Notes: generated from the letters alone by a model not told the origin. A DNA stretch of 64,000 nt from Perognathus longimembris pacificus (GCF_023159225.1 NC_063172.1:40181832-40245831); one strand, 5' to 3'; counted from the first letter of the stretch, positions 35,820 to 48,354 are shown. Program-made: numbers and translations.

Positions 35820-36616
35820 AGGGATTAAGTCCATTCTCCAGTGTTTGCAATGTAGAAACAGCACCAAGAATGCATGAAATAAAGTCTATGCAACATGCTA
35901 TACTTCACTGAAGTCCTTTGCTCTGGGAAATTGGGATAGCAACAAACTGCCCTCCCCAACATAATTTAGATTCAGACTCAGATCTACTTATTTTCCCCTA
36001 TAACAAGACCAGACAAAGATCATCCAAATTTCCATTCTTACCTTCAAAAATAATTAACTGAAGAGAGGTTAATTTTTGTCTCTGCCAATCAATGAGAATA
36101 AAATGCTTATTTCACAAATCTTGGGTTAGGTTCTGTTCTTCCCTTAGGATTTTGAACATTAGCTGACTCTCAGCGTAAGCCAGCATCCATCTCTCCTTAG
36201 AGCCTTCTTGGAAAACAGATGAGTTTCAGGGTGAAGTTTTCTTTAATTTACTTTCAAAGTGCACTCACATCTACCTCCCACACCAGGCTCTTCTGTACAA
36301 TTTATAGAAAAGAACCTTTTGTGCCTATTCCTTGAGATGCTTGCAAATCTATGTTCTGTTTTTTCCCCCTTGCAATAATCATACTGAATAAAGTCTCTCT
36401 TCTCTAAAGCCAGATGTAAAAGTGAAGCCTGGGTTCAACTTTGAGGTTACTCAAGAGCTATGTAGGACATTGCCATGAATTACAGATTTTTATCACTGTG
36501 TGGGTGTGGGAGAAGATGATTGCTCTTCCTTATGCTTTACTATATAAAATATGTGAGAAGTTTTTCTTTTTCTGCTGACCAAGGTAACATCTTGTTCCCT
36601 GAAGAATGACAGAATT
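35820..36616. other. Unassigned DNA
   Basis: No feature could be supported. Confidence 0.5.
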
Positions 36617-36630
36617 TTACAGATAGGTTT

Positions 36631-36848
36631 TTTTTTTTTTTTTTTTTTTTTGCCAGTCCTAGGACTTGGACTCAGGGCTTGAACACTATTTCTGGCTTCT
36701 TTTTGCTCAAAGCTGGCACTCTGTCACTTGAGCCACAGCACCACTTCTGGCCGTTTTCTGCATATGTGGTGCTGAGGAATCGAATCGAACCCAGGGCTTC
36801 ATGTATACAAGGCAAGCACTCTTGCCACTAGGCCATATTCCCAGCCCA
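36631..36848 (-). mobile_element. IDL-Geo SINE
   Basis: Reverse full-length copy with a small tandem duplication in the B-box region (aatcgaatcgaaccc). Direct repeat ttacagataggttt at 36617-36630 and 36849-36862. Confidence 0.93.
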
Positions 36849-36920
36849 TTACAGATAGGTTTCTTCCTAACTTTAATGTCCGGTCTCCCTTTTCATAGAG
36901 CACTTGCTTTAGCGACTTTT

Positions 36921-36967
36921 ATTTGTTTATTTATTTGTTTATTTATTTTTATTTGTTTATTTTTGGT
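36921..36967. repeat. (TTTG/TTTA)n low-complexity tract
   Basis: Mixed TTTG and TTTA units. Confidence 0.85.
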
Positions 36968-36989
36968 TCATGTCTTCCTGTTTCTTGCT

Positions 36990-37345
36990 TAGTAACATTT
37001 ATTACTTTTTGTTATTGTAGAGCTGATATACAGAGGGGTTACAGGTACATGAGTTAGGTAAAGAATAGTGAGTACAATTTTGTTTGAACCATATCTCTCC
37101 CTTTCCAATGCTCTCTCCCAGTCTTTCCCTCCCATCCCTACTCACAAGATATCCAGTATATTTCCACATAGTGTCTATTGCGTATCACTGTTGTATTTGC
37201 TCATCATTGTTCCACCTTTTATGTGTCCTCTCTGACCCTCCCAAATACAAAGAAAGAAATAACACAGAAGGAAAAGTAAATGGAAACAGCAATGATGGCA
37301 ACTAAAGAATGTATATTGTTTTGGCCTCTGTATGTTTTTTGTTTT
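36990..37345. other. Unassigned, possibly repeat-derived
   Basis: The text 'attgtagagctgatatacagaggggttacaggtacatgag' and the following C/T-rich stretch feel like part of an interspersed repeat, but I cannot name it. Confidence 0.3.
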
Positions 37346-37354
37346 GTTTTATTT

Positions 37355-37655
37355 TTTGTGTTTGGTCAGTCATGGGGGCTTGAACTCTGGGCCTAGGCAC
37401 TGTCCCTGAGCATTTCAGCTTAGGGCTAGCACTAACACTTAAGCCACAGTGTCACTGTTCATATTCCTCTTTTGCTGAATGCTAGCACTCTACCACATGA
37501 GCTACAGTACCATTTGCAGCTTTTTCCTGAGTAGCTTATTGGAAATAAGAGTCTTATAGACTTTTCTGTCTCAGCTGGTTTCAAATGGTGATTCTCAGAT
37601 CTCAGCCTCCCAAGTAGCTAAGATTAAAACCATGAGCCACCAGGCTAGTATTCTT
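37355..37655 (-). mobile_element. B1-left/Geo-right SINE with extra Geo-like piece
   Basis: Reverse copy. Between 37425 and 37515 the segment ending 'agccacag' appears twice ('agggctagcactaacacttaagccacagt', then 'gaatgctagcactctaccacatgagctacagt'), so the right arm is partly duplicated. B1 arm ends 'aagtagctaagattaaaaccatgagccacc'. Confidence 0.8.
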
Positions 37656-37659
37656 TGCC

Positions 37660-38812
37660 AAGAGTTAGGAGAACCATATGGTCCTTAAAAATAGTCTGTA
37701 GAGCTAAGGGCTCTATTGAGAGTATTGAAATGTTGAGAGTATTTCAGTAAATGGGTAATTTTTAACTGCCTATAATGATGTTAAAAGGCAAATAATGATT
37801 CTGGAGTATAAATTCAGGTTTTTTTTTTCCAGCTTTAAAATTCCAGTAGTGTCCTACCTCCTTTCTTATCTCACTCCATACTTCCCCTCTCTGCTTTCCT
37901 TGTTTCCCTCCCTCCCTCCTTATTAGCAATGTCTTTCTTAGTAACTTGTATTTTGTTTTAACTGTACTTATCAAAAAGAACTGTAATTATCTGGTCTCTG
38001 TGGTAGTTGAAGACATCAATAGATACCAGAATTGTCAAAATCACATTGACTCTCTAACATCTTGTAGGACTTTTCAACTAGCTCATCCAATTCCTAAAAT
38101 CTCTCCTATTTATTGCATCAGCAGAATTAAATTAAATATCTCTCCTTTATTACAGTAGTCTGGATGCCTGTTGAAATAGTCTTGAGTAAAGATTTCTTGC
38201 CTGTCTGACTTCATCCACTATAATGTTTCTTTGACACTGTCAGTGTGGTCAATTCTATGTCACTTTTAGAGCCATATATAGTTGTTAATGCTTGTAAAAT
38301 TAAAAAAAATAGTCTTTTTTGGAGAAGGGGAAAGGAATAAGAAAAATAGAGGTAGTATAAATGTGAAATCCATTTTGAAATAGATGAATACAATAAAAAT
38401 ATATTGTTTGCAACTATGAAAATAGAATAATGAAACTTGAAGTTGTTTGGAAAAGGGGGAAAGAAGGAAATGGAAATGAGAGAGTGACTAAGATTGACTA
38501 TAACACATTTAAAACTTGTAAAATTATAAAAATTACATTTCTTTCTATATAATTAATACAATGTAATTGAAATAGCTTTTGCATTATATTGATAGTGATT
38601 TTTTCTGTCATCAGTACTGTTTATTTCTCTAAGAATTTTCACATCTTTTGAAATCCATCAGGCTGCATTCTTTAGATTGCTCTATTTCCTTCTACTATCA
38701 TATCAAATTTCTGGAAAATGATTCTCTTTTTTTTAAATGCGAGGCTTAAATTTGGACTCTTTTTCATTCTCAAGGAGCTTTAGCATTTTTATTCTCCTCT
38801 GATGTGAGAAAA
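37660..38812. other. Unassigned AT-rich DNA
   Basis: No feature could be supported. Confidence 0.5.
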
Positions 38813-38814
38813 CT

Positions 38815-39060
38815 AGAGAGGGTAGTGGCCTGCTGGTGGCTCATGCCTGTAATCCTAGCTACTCAGGAAGCTGAGCTCTGAGGATCAAGGTTCAAAGCCA
38901 GCCCAGGCAGGAAAGTCCATGAGACCCTTTTCTTCAGTTAACCACAGAAAACTGGAAATGGTGTTGTGGTTCAAGTAGTAGAGAGCTAGCCTTGAGCTGA
39001 AGAGCTCGGGGACAGAGCTCAGACCCAGAGTTCAAGCCCCATCACTGACAAAAACACAAA
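38815..39060 (+). mobile_element. B1-left/Geo-right SINE, reference copy
   Basis: Left arm 'ggtggctcatgcctgtaatcctagctactcaggaagctgagctctgaggatcaaggttcaaagccagccc' is plainly 7SL/B1-like. Right arm 'tgttgtggttcaagtagtagagagctagccttgagctg ... gagttcaagcccc' aligns with the IDL-Geo right arm. Confidence 0.88.
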
Positions 39061-41866
39061 ACAAACCCTCCCACAAAACAATCTAGAGATGCTTAAAATA
39101 TTTCTTTATCTCTATAAGCTAAATTTGAATGTAATTTGAGACAGTTGAAAATGACACATCTGTCACAACACTCTGATCATCTGAGAAGCCATCAGCTATG
39201 CAGTGTATTGTTTAATCAGCACATAGTTCTTCTAATTGAAATTGCTATCTTATTTATTTGGGCATGCTTTTGTTTCAATATTTTGAAATTTATTTTTATG
39301 GACTTGTTCTACACAAATTTTAGCTTTAGAAATTAGAGATGAAGAGTATACAAGAGGTTTACTTTTTGGATTGTCTTATGACTCTGTGATCTAGTTCTGC
39401 TAACCATATTCAAGTTACATTTGATCTGCATTTTGATGATTCCTGGGATGTAATAAAACAGAAGCACTGAAAAGCCATCACCACAGTCAAGACTGCAGCA
39501 CTGACTTTGAAGTTGTTCCTCCTCAGTGCCCCTTAAACCAAGGCTGTTGCTTGAACAAACTCAGGAATACCGTACAATAATAGAAACTGCTTGCTGCTTT
39601 TTTTATGTAATAATTCCCACATCTCAGAGGGAATGTAAACAAAAGTAATTCTTAGGATAAAATATGATCACAATAGACAATTAAATATACTTTAAAAGGC
39701 TCATAATGTTTTTGAGGTAATTCGAGGACAGTTCTCTTTAGCAAATATTTATTAACATTAACATATGCTAAGCAAAATAACAAATAAAGTAAACTTTGAG
39801 AAAATTATAAATCAGTAAGAAGGAGTTCTTCAATCCAAGAGAGCAAGTTAATATTGATGATGTATATACAGAGAAGGGCCTAACAAAAGGAAAACACCCA
39901 CCTACATGTGACCTAGTTCAGGGACAGATTCTTATGAAATATGGCTCCCGATATAAACAGAGTTTAAAACAGAGACATGTTCACTGGAGAAAACGGAGTG
40001 GGAGATCATTCAGGATAGAAGTTAGAGTATAGACAATGTGTAAAATCATGATACAGAGTGTCAAAGATTTCCCAGAAATTCTACTTATCCATCTCCATAC
40101 AGATTCTGGGTGCTATGCTATGCCGACAGGGTCAAAATAAGAAGACAAAGTTGCCAAAGGGTTTTTGATCTTCATTAAGATTCAGATACTTCAAAAAAGT
40201 GGTTCCACCATTGCAGCAGGTAGATGTCTACCCATTATCCTCAGGCAACTTCTGTTTGTTTAAATGTTACGATACAATTTCTGTCAACTCTACACATCTT
40301 AGCCAACACTGGATTAAATCAGTCAATTTTGACTGTTCCAGAGACAGAAGGTACAGTGCTACTTAATTTTGGTTTGCACTGATATTTTAATGAGGACTGA
40401 CGCATTTGAATGAGGTTTCCCAGGCTTGTTTCTGCATTAGTAGAGTATCCATCTGCCTTTCTTTCTTTGTATACTGTTCACTGTATCCCATTGACTTTCA
40501 GCATTGGGTATCATTAGAAAATATCTTGAAGCCTCAATTTCAAAAGTTATGATTTAACTGTTCGGGCTTGTGAGCCCTATCATTAGTACTTATACAAAGC
40601 CCTCTTGAAGATGGTATGCACACTAAATTTGAGAAACCTACTGGTTTACTCTAGTGCTCTCAAATTTCATTAGGAGCCTCTGGTATGTGAGTTAAAAGTA
40701 CAGATTGCTGGGATCTCCCTGGAGAATTACTGATCCCATATGGTTACCTTTGTTTTGTTTTGTTTGTAGTATGAAGTTCTGTTAGTCCTGGGCCTATCAT
40801 CTAAATTCTACTGCTTTAGGGAATGTAAATGAGCAACTTCTCAAAAGACTTCCTCAATTCTTTCAAGTTTTACTCTCTTAACTGTATTCTTTCTCAATAA
40901 ACTGGCCTTGTACACATTAAGCAGCCTTACTCTCATCTATGAAAGTGAGACATAATATCATCACACAGTGCTCAGGTAAGGACTAAAGAACTAAGGGACT
41001 GCATCTAACAAGCTGTATTTTGCACAGCTCCTTTGTTCTTCATTAACCAACTCCATAGCCTTGGTTATGTCTTTTATTTTCATTTGCACTGTCATCTCAC
41101 ATTTCACTTTCCGTGCTCTATTGCAAACTCATGTGATAACTATACCCAACAGATTGTTTTGTTGAGTTGTTCTGTTGCAATACTCTCTCTATAAAACTAG
41201 AAATTAGTCTCCTTTATTCTTTGAATATTTTGAAGCTAACAGTATCTGAATTGCCACTCCTTTATTTAAGAAGCACTCTTTTTGTCATTTTAATGAATAC
41301 ATGGCTGGCTGAAAAAAATATAATATATATAAGGGTTCTCACGCTCAGATTGTTTAAAAACACAGTCAACCAAGTGTTATTAAATTTGTGGCAAGTTCAC
41401 ATGAGGGCAAATCTATGCTAAAAATTGAAAATGAAACCCACATATCATCACAAGTTATGGTTTGAATTATTTTTTTTTAAAGCCAAAGAAGGGGACTTAA
41501 TTCTTTTTGAATTGAATAAGCCAGCAACTATAAAATCAAAGACAAACTTAACAAGTTGAAATCAAAGTATGAAATTTCTCAGAATATTATATTAGTTTCC
41601 TGAAGGCTTTCTTATCAAATAAGAAGTACTTTTAAAATAAACATGAGTACTCTAGGGTGATTAAGGACACAAATTCCAAATGAAGAACTTAGATAATGTT
41701 ATATTGAAAGCTTCACTTACAAAATGAGTGGATCCACAGATCAAAATATTAACTGTATTTGGCAGTAGGGACTTGGAGATTATTAGAATTAGATCAGTCA
41801 TGATATTGGGGTCCCCTTTATTTCAATATCAGCTTTATAAACTGAGGACAAGAAACCTGAACTAAC
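39061..41866. other. Unassigned AT-rich DNA
   Basis: 2.8 kb with no gene, RNA or confidently recognisable repeat; open frames are short. Confidence 0.5.
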
Positions 41867-41869
41867 CCA

Positions 41870-42082
41870 GATGCTGGTGGTGCATGTCTATAATCCTAGC
41901 TACTCAAGAGGTTGAGATTTGAGGATTATAGTTCAAAGTCTGTCAGTGTAGGAAAATCCTTGAGACTTATCTCCCAATTAACTACAAGAAAACCAGAAAT
42001 GGAACTATAGCTCAAGGTGTGAACTTTGAGCAAAAAGAACTCAGGGACAGTGCCTAGGCCCTGTTTGAGCCGTAAAACTGAC
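41870..42082 (+). mobile_element. B1-left/Geo-right SINE
   Basis: Left arm 'gctggtggtgcatgtctataatcctagctactcaagaggttgag', right arm 'ggaactatagctcaaggtgtgaactttgagcaaaaagaac'. Its tail position is occupied by the purine repeat that follows. Confidence 0.83.
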
Positions 42083-42176
42083 AAAGGAAGGAAGGAAGGA
42101 AGGAAGGAAGGAAGGAAGGAAGGAAGGAAGGAAGGAAGGAAGGAAGGAAGGAAGGAAGGAAGGGAGAGAGAGAGAG

Positions 42177-42250
<74 letters not shown>
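42083..42250. repeat. 168-bp pure homopurine tract
   Basis: (GGAA)n, then (GA)n, then (GAAA)n without a single pyrimidine. The Lys/Glu/Arg-rich and Ser/Phe/Leu-rich frames through it are repeat artefacts. Confidence 0.96.
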
Positions 42251-42251
42251 C

Positions 42252-43368
42252 AAGCTGACCTAGCAGGCTTGTTCTCTCTCCACTGTGTTATGATGCAGAG
42301 AGAAATTCTGCACCAGTTCCTGAGATGGTGCTGGCACCATGCTTTCAAACTTTCCTGCCCCCAGAAGCAGGAGCCAAACATACTTTTTTTCTTTGTAACT
42401 TACTCAGTCTGCTATATTTTCTTATAGAAACAGAAAACATACTAAGACAATGATAATTATTACAATGATCTTGCTCATTTTACGCCAGTAATTTTATTAA
42501 GTGTAGTTCATGCATTATTTTAGTTATTCTTTAACAAATATTCTATAGTAAGTATTTCAGTGGTAGAGCACTCCTATCAAATGAGAAGGCCTGGGTTTGA
42601 ACAAACATCAACAACAATAACCAATCCATTATGGTGAATATTATAGTAAATTTTCACAGATAAAATTATAATACTCAATCTTATGTCTATGTAGGGTAAC
42701 CATGTAAAATATACTAGGAAGCAGGTGAATTTTAATTTCAGAGAAATAAAACTATTTTGGCATCATTACATCTCCTGTAATATATAAAATGTGATATATA
42801 AAATTACCCAACATCTTTCTCAAGTTCAAATGGAAACAACTGTCCTGTACTTTATTTGCTGTATCTAGAAACTCTATGTCTGTTTTTCTTTAAAACTATT
42901 TGTATCAGACAGTTGGTGTGTAATGCATTCTAATTCTCTCCGATGTGCGAGTAGTTCCCAATTTACAATATGAACTAGAAAATTTTGCACAATACCAGGT
43001 TCCTTCCTGTCTTGGCTTCTGCCTCACTGCTTTCCACACCCAGATATGCATCAACTGCCAAGGCCTGTGCCCAGGGGTTGAATGGTGTGTGCCTGGAGGC
43101 CACATGGCATGGATGACATGGGGGGTGCAGATGGGAACTAGAAGCCAATTCAGACAGCAGCAGGATATGGAACATGCAGGGCTTTGTAAGTCACTTCCAG
43201 GTCTGGTTTGTACTCTGAGAGAGGTAGGCAGTTACTGGAGTTTAAAGGAGAATGGCACAGACTGGGTTAAGCTATATAGGACCAAAATGGCAGCACTTCA
43301 GAGAAAACCCTATAGAGAATTAAGAGCAGAGGTAGAGTGTTATTAAAAAAAAAATATTTAGGTTGCTG
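42252..43368. other. Mostly unassigned
   Basis: Contains a single-arm ID-like remnant at about 42555-42605 ('tcagtggtagagcactcctatc', 'aaggcctgggtttgaac'). The segment 43150-43300 ('gcagggctttgtaagtcac', 'tactctgagagagg') looks like an ancient interspersed repeat I cannot name. The 133-codon frame at 42945-43346 crosses this and is not convincing. Confidence 0.4.
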
Positions 43369-43369
43369 G

Positions 43370-43597
43370 ATGCTGGTGGCTCATGCCTGTAATCCTAGCT
43401 ACTCAGGGGCTGAGATCTGAGGATTGTGATTAAAATACAGCCTTGGTAGGAAAGTCTGTGAGACACTTATCTTTAGTTAACCAGCAAAAAAGCCAGAAAT
43501 GAAGCTGTGGCTCAAGTGGTAGACTACTAGCCTTGAACAAAAAGAGCTAAGGGACAGTGCACAGTCCTTGTCCCAGGCCCAGTACCAGCACACATAC
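43370..43597 (+). mobile_element. B1-left/Geo-right SINE
   Basis: Left arm 'ggtggctcatgcctgtaatcctagctactcaggggctgag', right arm 'gaagctgtggctcaagtggtagactactagccttgaac'. Confidence 0.87.
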
Positions 43598-43649
43598 AAA
43601 TTTCAGGCAGTGTCTCAAAAGGCTTTCTCTCTCTTCCCCCAGGCCCCCC

Positions 43650-43793
43650 TTCCTTTCTTCCTTCCTTCCTTCCTTCCTTCCTTCCTTCCTTCCTTCCTTC
43701 CTTCCTTCCTTCCTTCTTTCCTTCCTTCCTTCCTTCCTTCCTTCCTTCCTTCCTTCCTTCCTTCCTTCCTTCCTCCCTTCCTTCCTTCCTTGT
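43650..43793. repeat. (CCTT)n microsatellite, about 140 bp
   Basis: Long TTCC run with few interruptions, pyrimidine-only on this strand; open frames through it are artefacts. Confidence 0.95.
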
Positions 43794-43974
43794 TCATTCC
43801 TTCCATACCTACTATATCAGTGTGGCAGGATTATATGAGGGTTACTAGAACTTAATGATGTGAAAGTGGAAATAAAAATACATAAAAACATATAAATATC
43901 TTACAACCAAAGGCAATGACTTCTCAAATTTTTAATTTATTTCTATTACTTTCAGATTTTAGTATTTCCAGATC

Positions 43975-44040
43975 TTTTTGCAGATGAGAACACTGAGGCC
44001 AATGAGGACATGAGTTAATAACTTCCACAAAGGCATGGAT
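43975..44040 (+). repeat. MIR-like ancient SINE remnant
   Basis: 'ttttgcagatgagaacactgaggcc' then 'gttaataacttccacaaaggca' follows the MIR core. Confidence 0.55.
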
Positions 44041-45667
44041 ATTTGAACTTTACCAGATTGTAGGTAGAGCTCTTGTGTATAAATGATTGGTAACACGTTT
44101 CCCAGAAAAAAGAAAGCACACTTTTAATGAGCTAGGCAGAATTCTTTGGCTTCAAGTAAAGCAATTGAAACTGAGAAATGAAGTGAGTTGCCACGAGTAG
44201 CAAGTCTAAAAATTCATTATAAATAGCCCTTAGTACTGAGTGATCTGAGCTCCAAAAGATTTCAGGTGGAAAGTCAGAAGCACAACTTGTGATTTTACTC
44301 AAAGCCTGGTCTTACATCAAAGTCTCACTGATATTGAGAAGACCTGGCCCACAGGCTGTCATGTCCCTGACCCTTCATGCCTCAGGAGCAGGTCACCCAG
44401 ACTGGCCAGGTGGCATGCACTGGGAATACGCACTATGGTTGTTATCCTATCCCTACTTCTACTCACATTATAAAATAATGTTTTTTATGCCTATAATATT
44501 TACTCTGAGGACAGGAAATAGACTTTATGATTGATTGACAGAGTTCAAGACAAAGATCTTTGAATATTATGTTGAAACACATGCCCAAATCTAAGAAACT
44601 ATTTTCTTGCTTCTTTGTGATTTGTACTTCTTAACTAATTTGGTTGGCAATATTTCTCAAAAGCTCTTACATCTCCTGTGGCTAGCTTTTAGCCTAAAAG
44701 AGAACAAAAGGAAAGAGAAGGATAGTTGATAAGGAAGAATGTTCAGATGAAGGATTTCATTAGGGATAGAATAGAGTTTGATAAAGAAGCAGATGTTTTC
44801 AGTCTTGGTCATCAAGGCCAGGAATATGGATCAGAATGTATTCCAGATTTTCGATGGTTTTCCAGAATGCTTACTTTAAATTGCAGAATTATGTTTGTGG
44901 TCCATATCATTTCAGTTTGCATTGAAATTCAATAGGTGGTAAACTCAGATGACTTACCGATTCTGCTGAACGCTTTGTTAAACTTTGAAAGATATATTAA
45001 GACATAGTCAGTCAGCTTGCATTGCCTAAAATATTAAACAATGTAGCCAGGTAATTTTACCATGGATTGTTACTAGATGATGCCTGATTTGACTGTGTGC
45101 AGACATTAAGCAAAAGTCATTATGAGTAGAATTTAAAAGGGTGAAAATATCCTTATTCTATTTATGTGTTTTGTCTGTCTATAGTTTCCTTTTGTAATTA
45201 AGAGTGTAGCTCTGTATGTTCATATATCTGTCTAATAACAATTCAGATTCCTGGGCAACTTCCCTAGATAGTCTGTGTTGACATTTTTAGCAAAACACTA
45301 TATAATCAATATAAACTGATCAAGAGAATTTTGCTCTGGAGAACACTGGATGAGCCCCCCAGGACTCCAGAATATATCTGACAGCCATATCACTTCTTAG
45401 AGTTTACATTGGAGCCTCTTTCAGACCCGTGAAAGTTAGTTTTTCTTTTGAATTAGTAAATATATAACCACTTACTTTTCAATATTTTTTTTCCATTATG
45501 GCAGAGACTGTTAATACTTTGGATTGTGTTATTTCATTTCAGGAGGAAGACAGATTTGATGGACATGAATAAAGAAAATAAGTGACAATAAATGGAAATG
45601 TATTATTTTTAATTTGTGTTCCTAGTAATTTCATTTTAAAAGTTATCTTTATCTACCTGTCCACTAT
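44041..45667. other. Unassigned DNA
   Basis: A second MIR-like hint lies at 44165-44200; otherwise nothing could be supported. Confidence 0.45.
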
Positions 45668-45682
45668 CATTTAGTGCATTTT

Positions 45683-45882
45683 TTTTTTTTGGCCAGTCCT
45701 GGGCCTTGGACTCAGGGCCTGATCACTGTCCCTGGCTTCTTCTTGCTCAAGGCTAGCACTCTGCCACTTGAGCCACAGCACACTTCTGGCCATTTTCTGT
45801 ATATGTGGTGCTGGGGAATTGAACCCAGGGCCTCATGTATACAAGGCAAGCACTCTTGCCACTAGGCCATATCCCCAACCCC
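45683..45882 (-). mobile_element. IDL-Geo SINE
   Basis: Reverse full-length copy, perfect 15-bp direct repeat catttagtgcatttt at 45668-45682 and 45883-45897. Confidence 0.95.
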
Positions 45883-46138
45883 CATTTAGTGCATTTTGTA
45901 CTTTACACATATTCCATTTAGTGATCTGATAACATTGAAGGATGTTTTGATTATTCTTTCCTTAACAATAGCAATGCTGTTTCTTTAATTTGAATTTTTT
46001 TCAGATAAAGTAATAATCTAACTTCTACCAAGAAGTCTTTATTGGCTTTGCTAGTTTTGGGTAATTCTGTACTTGTAAGTGTAGTAGCATTCTCTTTGGG
46101 TCATCTCCCTGCCAGCATCAGTTGTTATTATTATTATT

Positions 46139-46334
46139 GTTTTTATTTTGCTAGTCCTAGGGCTTGGACTCAGGGCCTGAACATTGTCCCTGGCTTCTTT
46201 TTAATGAAGGCTAGCACTCTACTATTTGAGCCACAGCACCACTTCCAGCTTTTTCTGATTATGTGGTGCTGTGGAAATTAAACCCAGGGCTTCATGCATG
46301 CTAGGCAAGCACTAAGCCACATTTCCAGCCCCCA
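46139..46334 (-). mobile_element. IDL-Geo SINE, diverged
   Basis: Reverse copy with several indels and a 3-bp (TTA)n tract at the tail; no clear direct repeat, so older. Confidence 0.85.
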
Positions 46335-46451
46335 TGCCTTTTATTTTCAAAGTTTGTATCCTTTCAAGGGAAAGAAAATGTAATTTTGGTTCTTTATTTT
46401 CATAGTTCCAGTTCCAGTGCCATTCCTGTAGTGACCTAATGATAAATCTTT

Positions 46452-47378
46452 GTTAATGGATTTACTGGTTCAGCCACTCTGGCAAGCAGTATGGAGATTC
46501 CTCAGAAGCCTAAATATAGAACTCCCCTATGACCCAGAAGCCCCACTTTTCGGTATCTATCCAAAAGACGACAAACAAAATCACAGTAATGCCACCAGCA
46601 CAACAATGTTCATCGCAGCACAATTTGTCATAGCGAGAATCTGGAAACAACCCAGATGCCCCTCAGTAGACGAATGGATCAGGAAAATGTGGTACATATA
46701 CACAATGGGATTTTATGCCTCTATCAGAAAGAATGACATTGTCCCATTTGTAAGGAAATGGAAGGACTTGGAAAAAATTATACTAAGTGAAGTGAGCCAG
46801 ACCCAAAGAAACATGGACTCTATGGTCTCCCTTATTGGGAATAATTAGTACAGGTTTAGGCAACTCATAGCAGAGCATCACAAGGCCCAATAGCTATATC
46901 CTTATGAACACATAAGATGATGCTAAATGAAATGAACTCCATGTTATGGAAACAATTGTTATATCACAGTTGTAACTACTTTCAACGTCCTATGTGTATC
47001 TGTAGCTTCTATTATTGATGATGTTCTTGTATCACCTTCCTGTGGTTGTACCTACACTATCTCTGTAATCTTATCTGAGTATATTGGAAACCGTGTATAC
47101 TGGTATTGGAAGTAGGAAATTGAAAGGGAATACCAAAATTGAGAGACACAGGGTAAAAAAAGAGAAACAACTACAAAAGCAATACTTGCAAAACTGTTTG
47201 GTGTAAGTGAACTGAACACCTCCGGGGGGGGGGGAAGGGGGGGAAGGGAAAGGGAGAGGAGGGAGGGGGGTATTAGGGACAAGGTAACAAACAGTACAAG
47301 AAATGTATCCAATGCCTAACGTATGAAACTGTAACCTCTCTGTACATCAGTTTGATAATAAAAATTTGAAAAAAAATA
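46452..47378 (+). mobile_element. 5'-truncated L1 (ORF2 end plus 3'UTR)
   Basis: One open frame encodes the last 130 or so residues of ORF2 (LVQPLWQAVWRFLRSLNIEL ... WYIYTMGFYAS ... to stop at 46848). It is followed by the G-rich 3'UTR, the terminal 'ggtaacaaacagtacaagaaatg' module, AATAAA at 47357-47362 and an A8 tail. The long intact frame suggests it is younger than the 28588 copy. Confidence 0.94.
47223..47270 (+). other. G-rich tract in L1 3'UTR, G-quadruplex potential
   Basis: Runs of 11, 7, 3, 3, 3 and 6 G separated by short A-rich loops. Rodent and human L1 3'UTRs are known to carry conserved G-rich polypurine tracts. Confidence 0.8.
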
Positions 47379-47379
47379 G

Positions 47380-48133
47380 TGTAGCAGTTACTTAAAAATA
47401 ACTTTTGCTGAAAAAAACAATGGCTCTCTATTTGGGTCTTGAGTTTGGGACTAGGGCTTAAAACTTTGGTTTAGAAGGAATGTTGTAGTGGTTTGACAGT
47501 ATATGCATAGTATATAAATGCAGACAGATCACTTTCAAATTATTCAGATCTTGGTTTCTATGCACTAATATAAAATGTAGGCATAAATATTTGTCTTAAC
47601 CTTAGTTTCCTTCTTACAAGGAAGTTTGAGCCTTTCTCTTACATATGAGGAGAGTATGGTTTTTCTCTAAAACATTAAGCTACTTAAGGTAAACAATTTT
47701 CTCACACATTTCACTCAAAAATCATTTCAGCTTCTTTTGCATGTTTTGTAGTACTTGGATTATACATAATAGATTTGAAACGTTAATTGAATAGATTGTT
47801 TCATAGAAATCAATTTCTCTAAGTGGATATTTAGAAGTAGGTTTCATACAAGCAGTCTATGCTCATATTTTGAGTTTTTCACTGTGTCATAGGAGCCTGC
47901 CACTAAGTTAGTTCAGCTCCAATTCTTGCTCTCCTTATATCCTCTTCAAATGCTTTGAGCCACTACCTACATGAAAATTCTACGACTCTCCTTGGCATGT
48001 GGAATCAGAAACTCTCAGAATGGGCTATGGAGTGATCTACCTTATTAAGTTCTCAAGGGGGAGGGGCTTAGGAGACTTCAACATTTACAAACAGTACTCT
48101 GTTAGTTCTGGGCCATTAACCTAAATTAATTAT
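47380..48133. other. Unassigned AT-rich DNA
   Basis: No feature could be supported. Confidence 0.5.
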
Positions 48134-48150
48134 GAATACTACCAGTCTTT

Positions 48151-48354
48151 TTGTTTTATTTTATTTTTTGCCAGTCGTTGGGCTTGGACTCAGCGCCTGA
48201 ACACTGTCCCTGTCTTCCCTTCTGCTCAAAGCTAGCACTGTACCACTTAAGCCACTGTGCCCGCTTTTTCTATTTATGTGGTGGTGAGGAACCGAACCCA
48301 GGGCTTCATGCATGCAAGGCGAGTACTCTAGCACTAAGCCATATTCCCAGCCCT
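48151..48354 (-). mobile_element. IDL-Geo SINE
   Basis: Reverse copy with a T-rich tail interrupted by G and A. Direct repeat gaatactaccagtcttt at 48134-48150 and, with one mismatch, at 48355-48371. Confidence 0.92.

Noticed and set aside
42026..42427. Lys/Glu/Arg-rich and Ser/Phe/Leu-rich open frames
   Set aside because: They are translations of the GGAA/GAAA repeat; the same applies to 43557-43855 and 63351-63593.
42945..43346. 133-codon plus-strand frame
   Set aside because: Overlaps what looks like an ancient interspersed repeat, has no splice context, and composition is not convincing.
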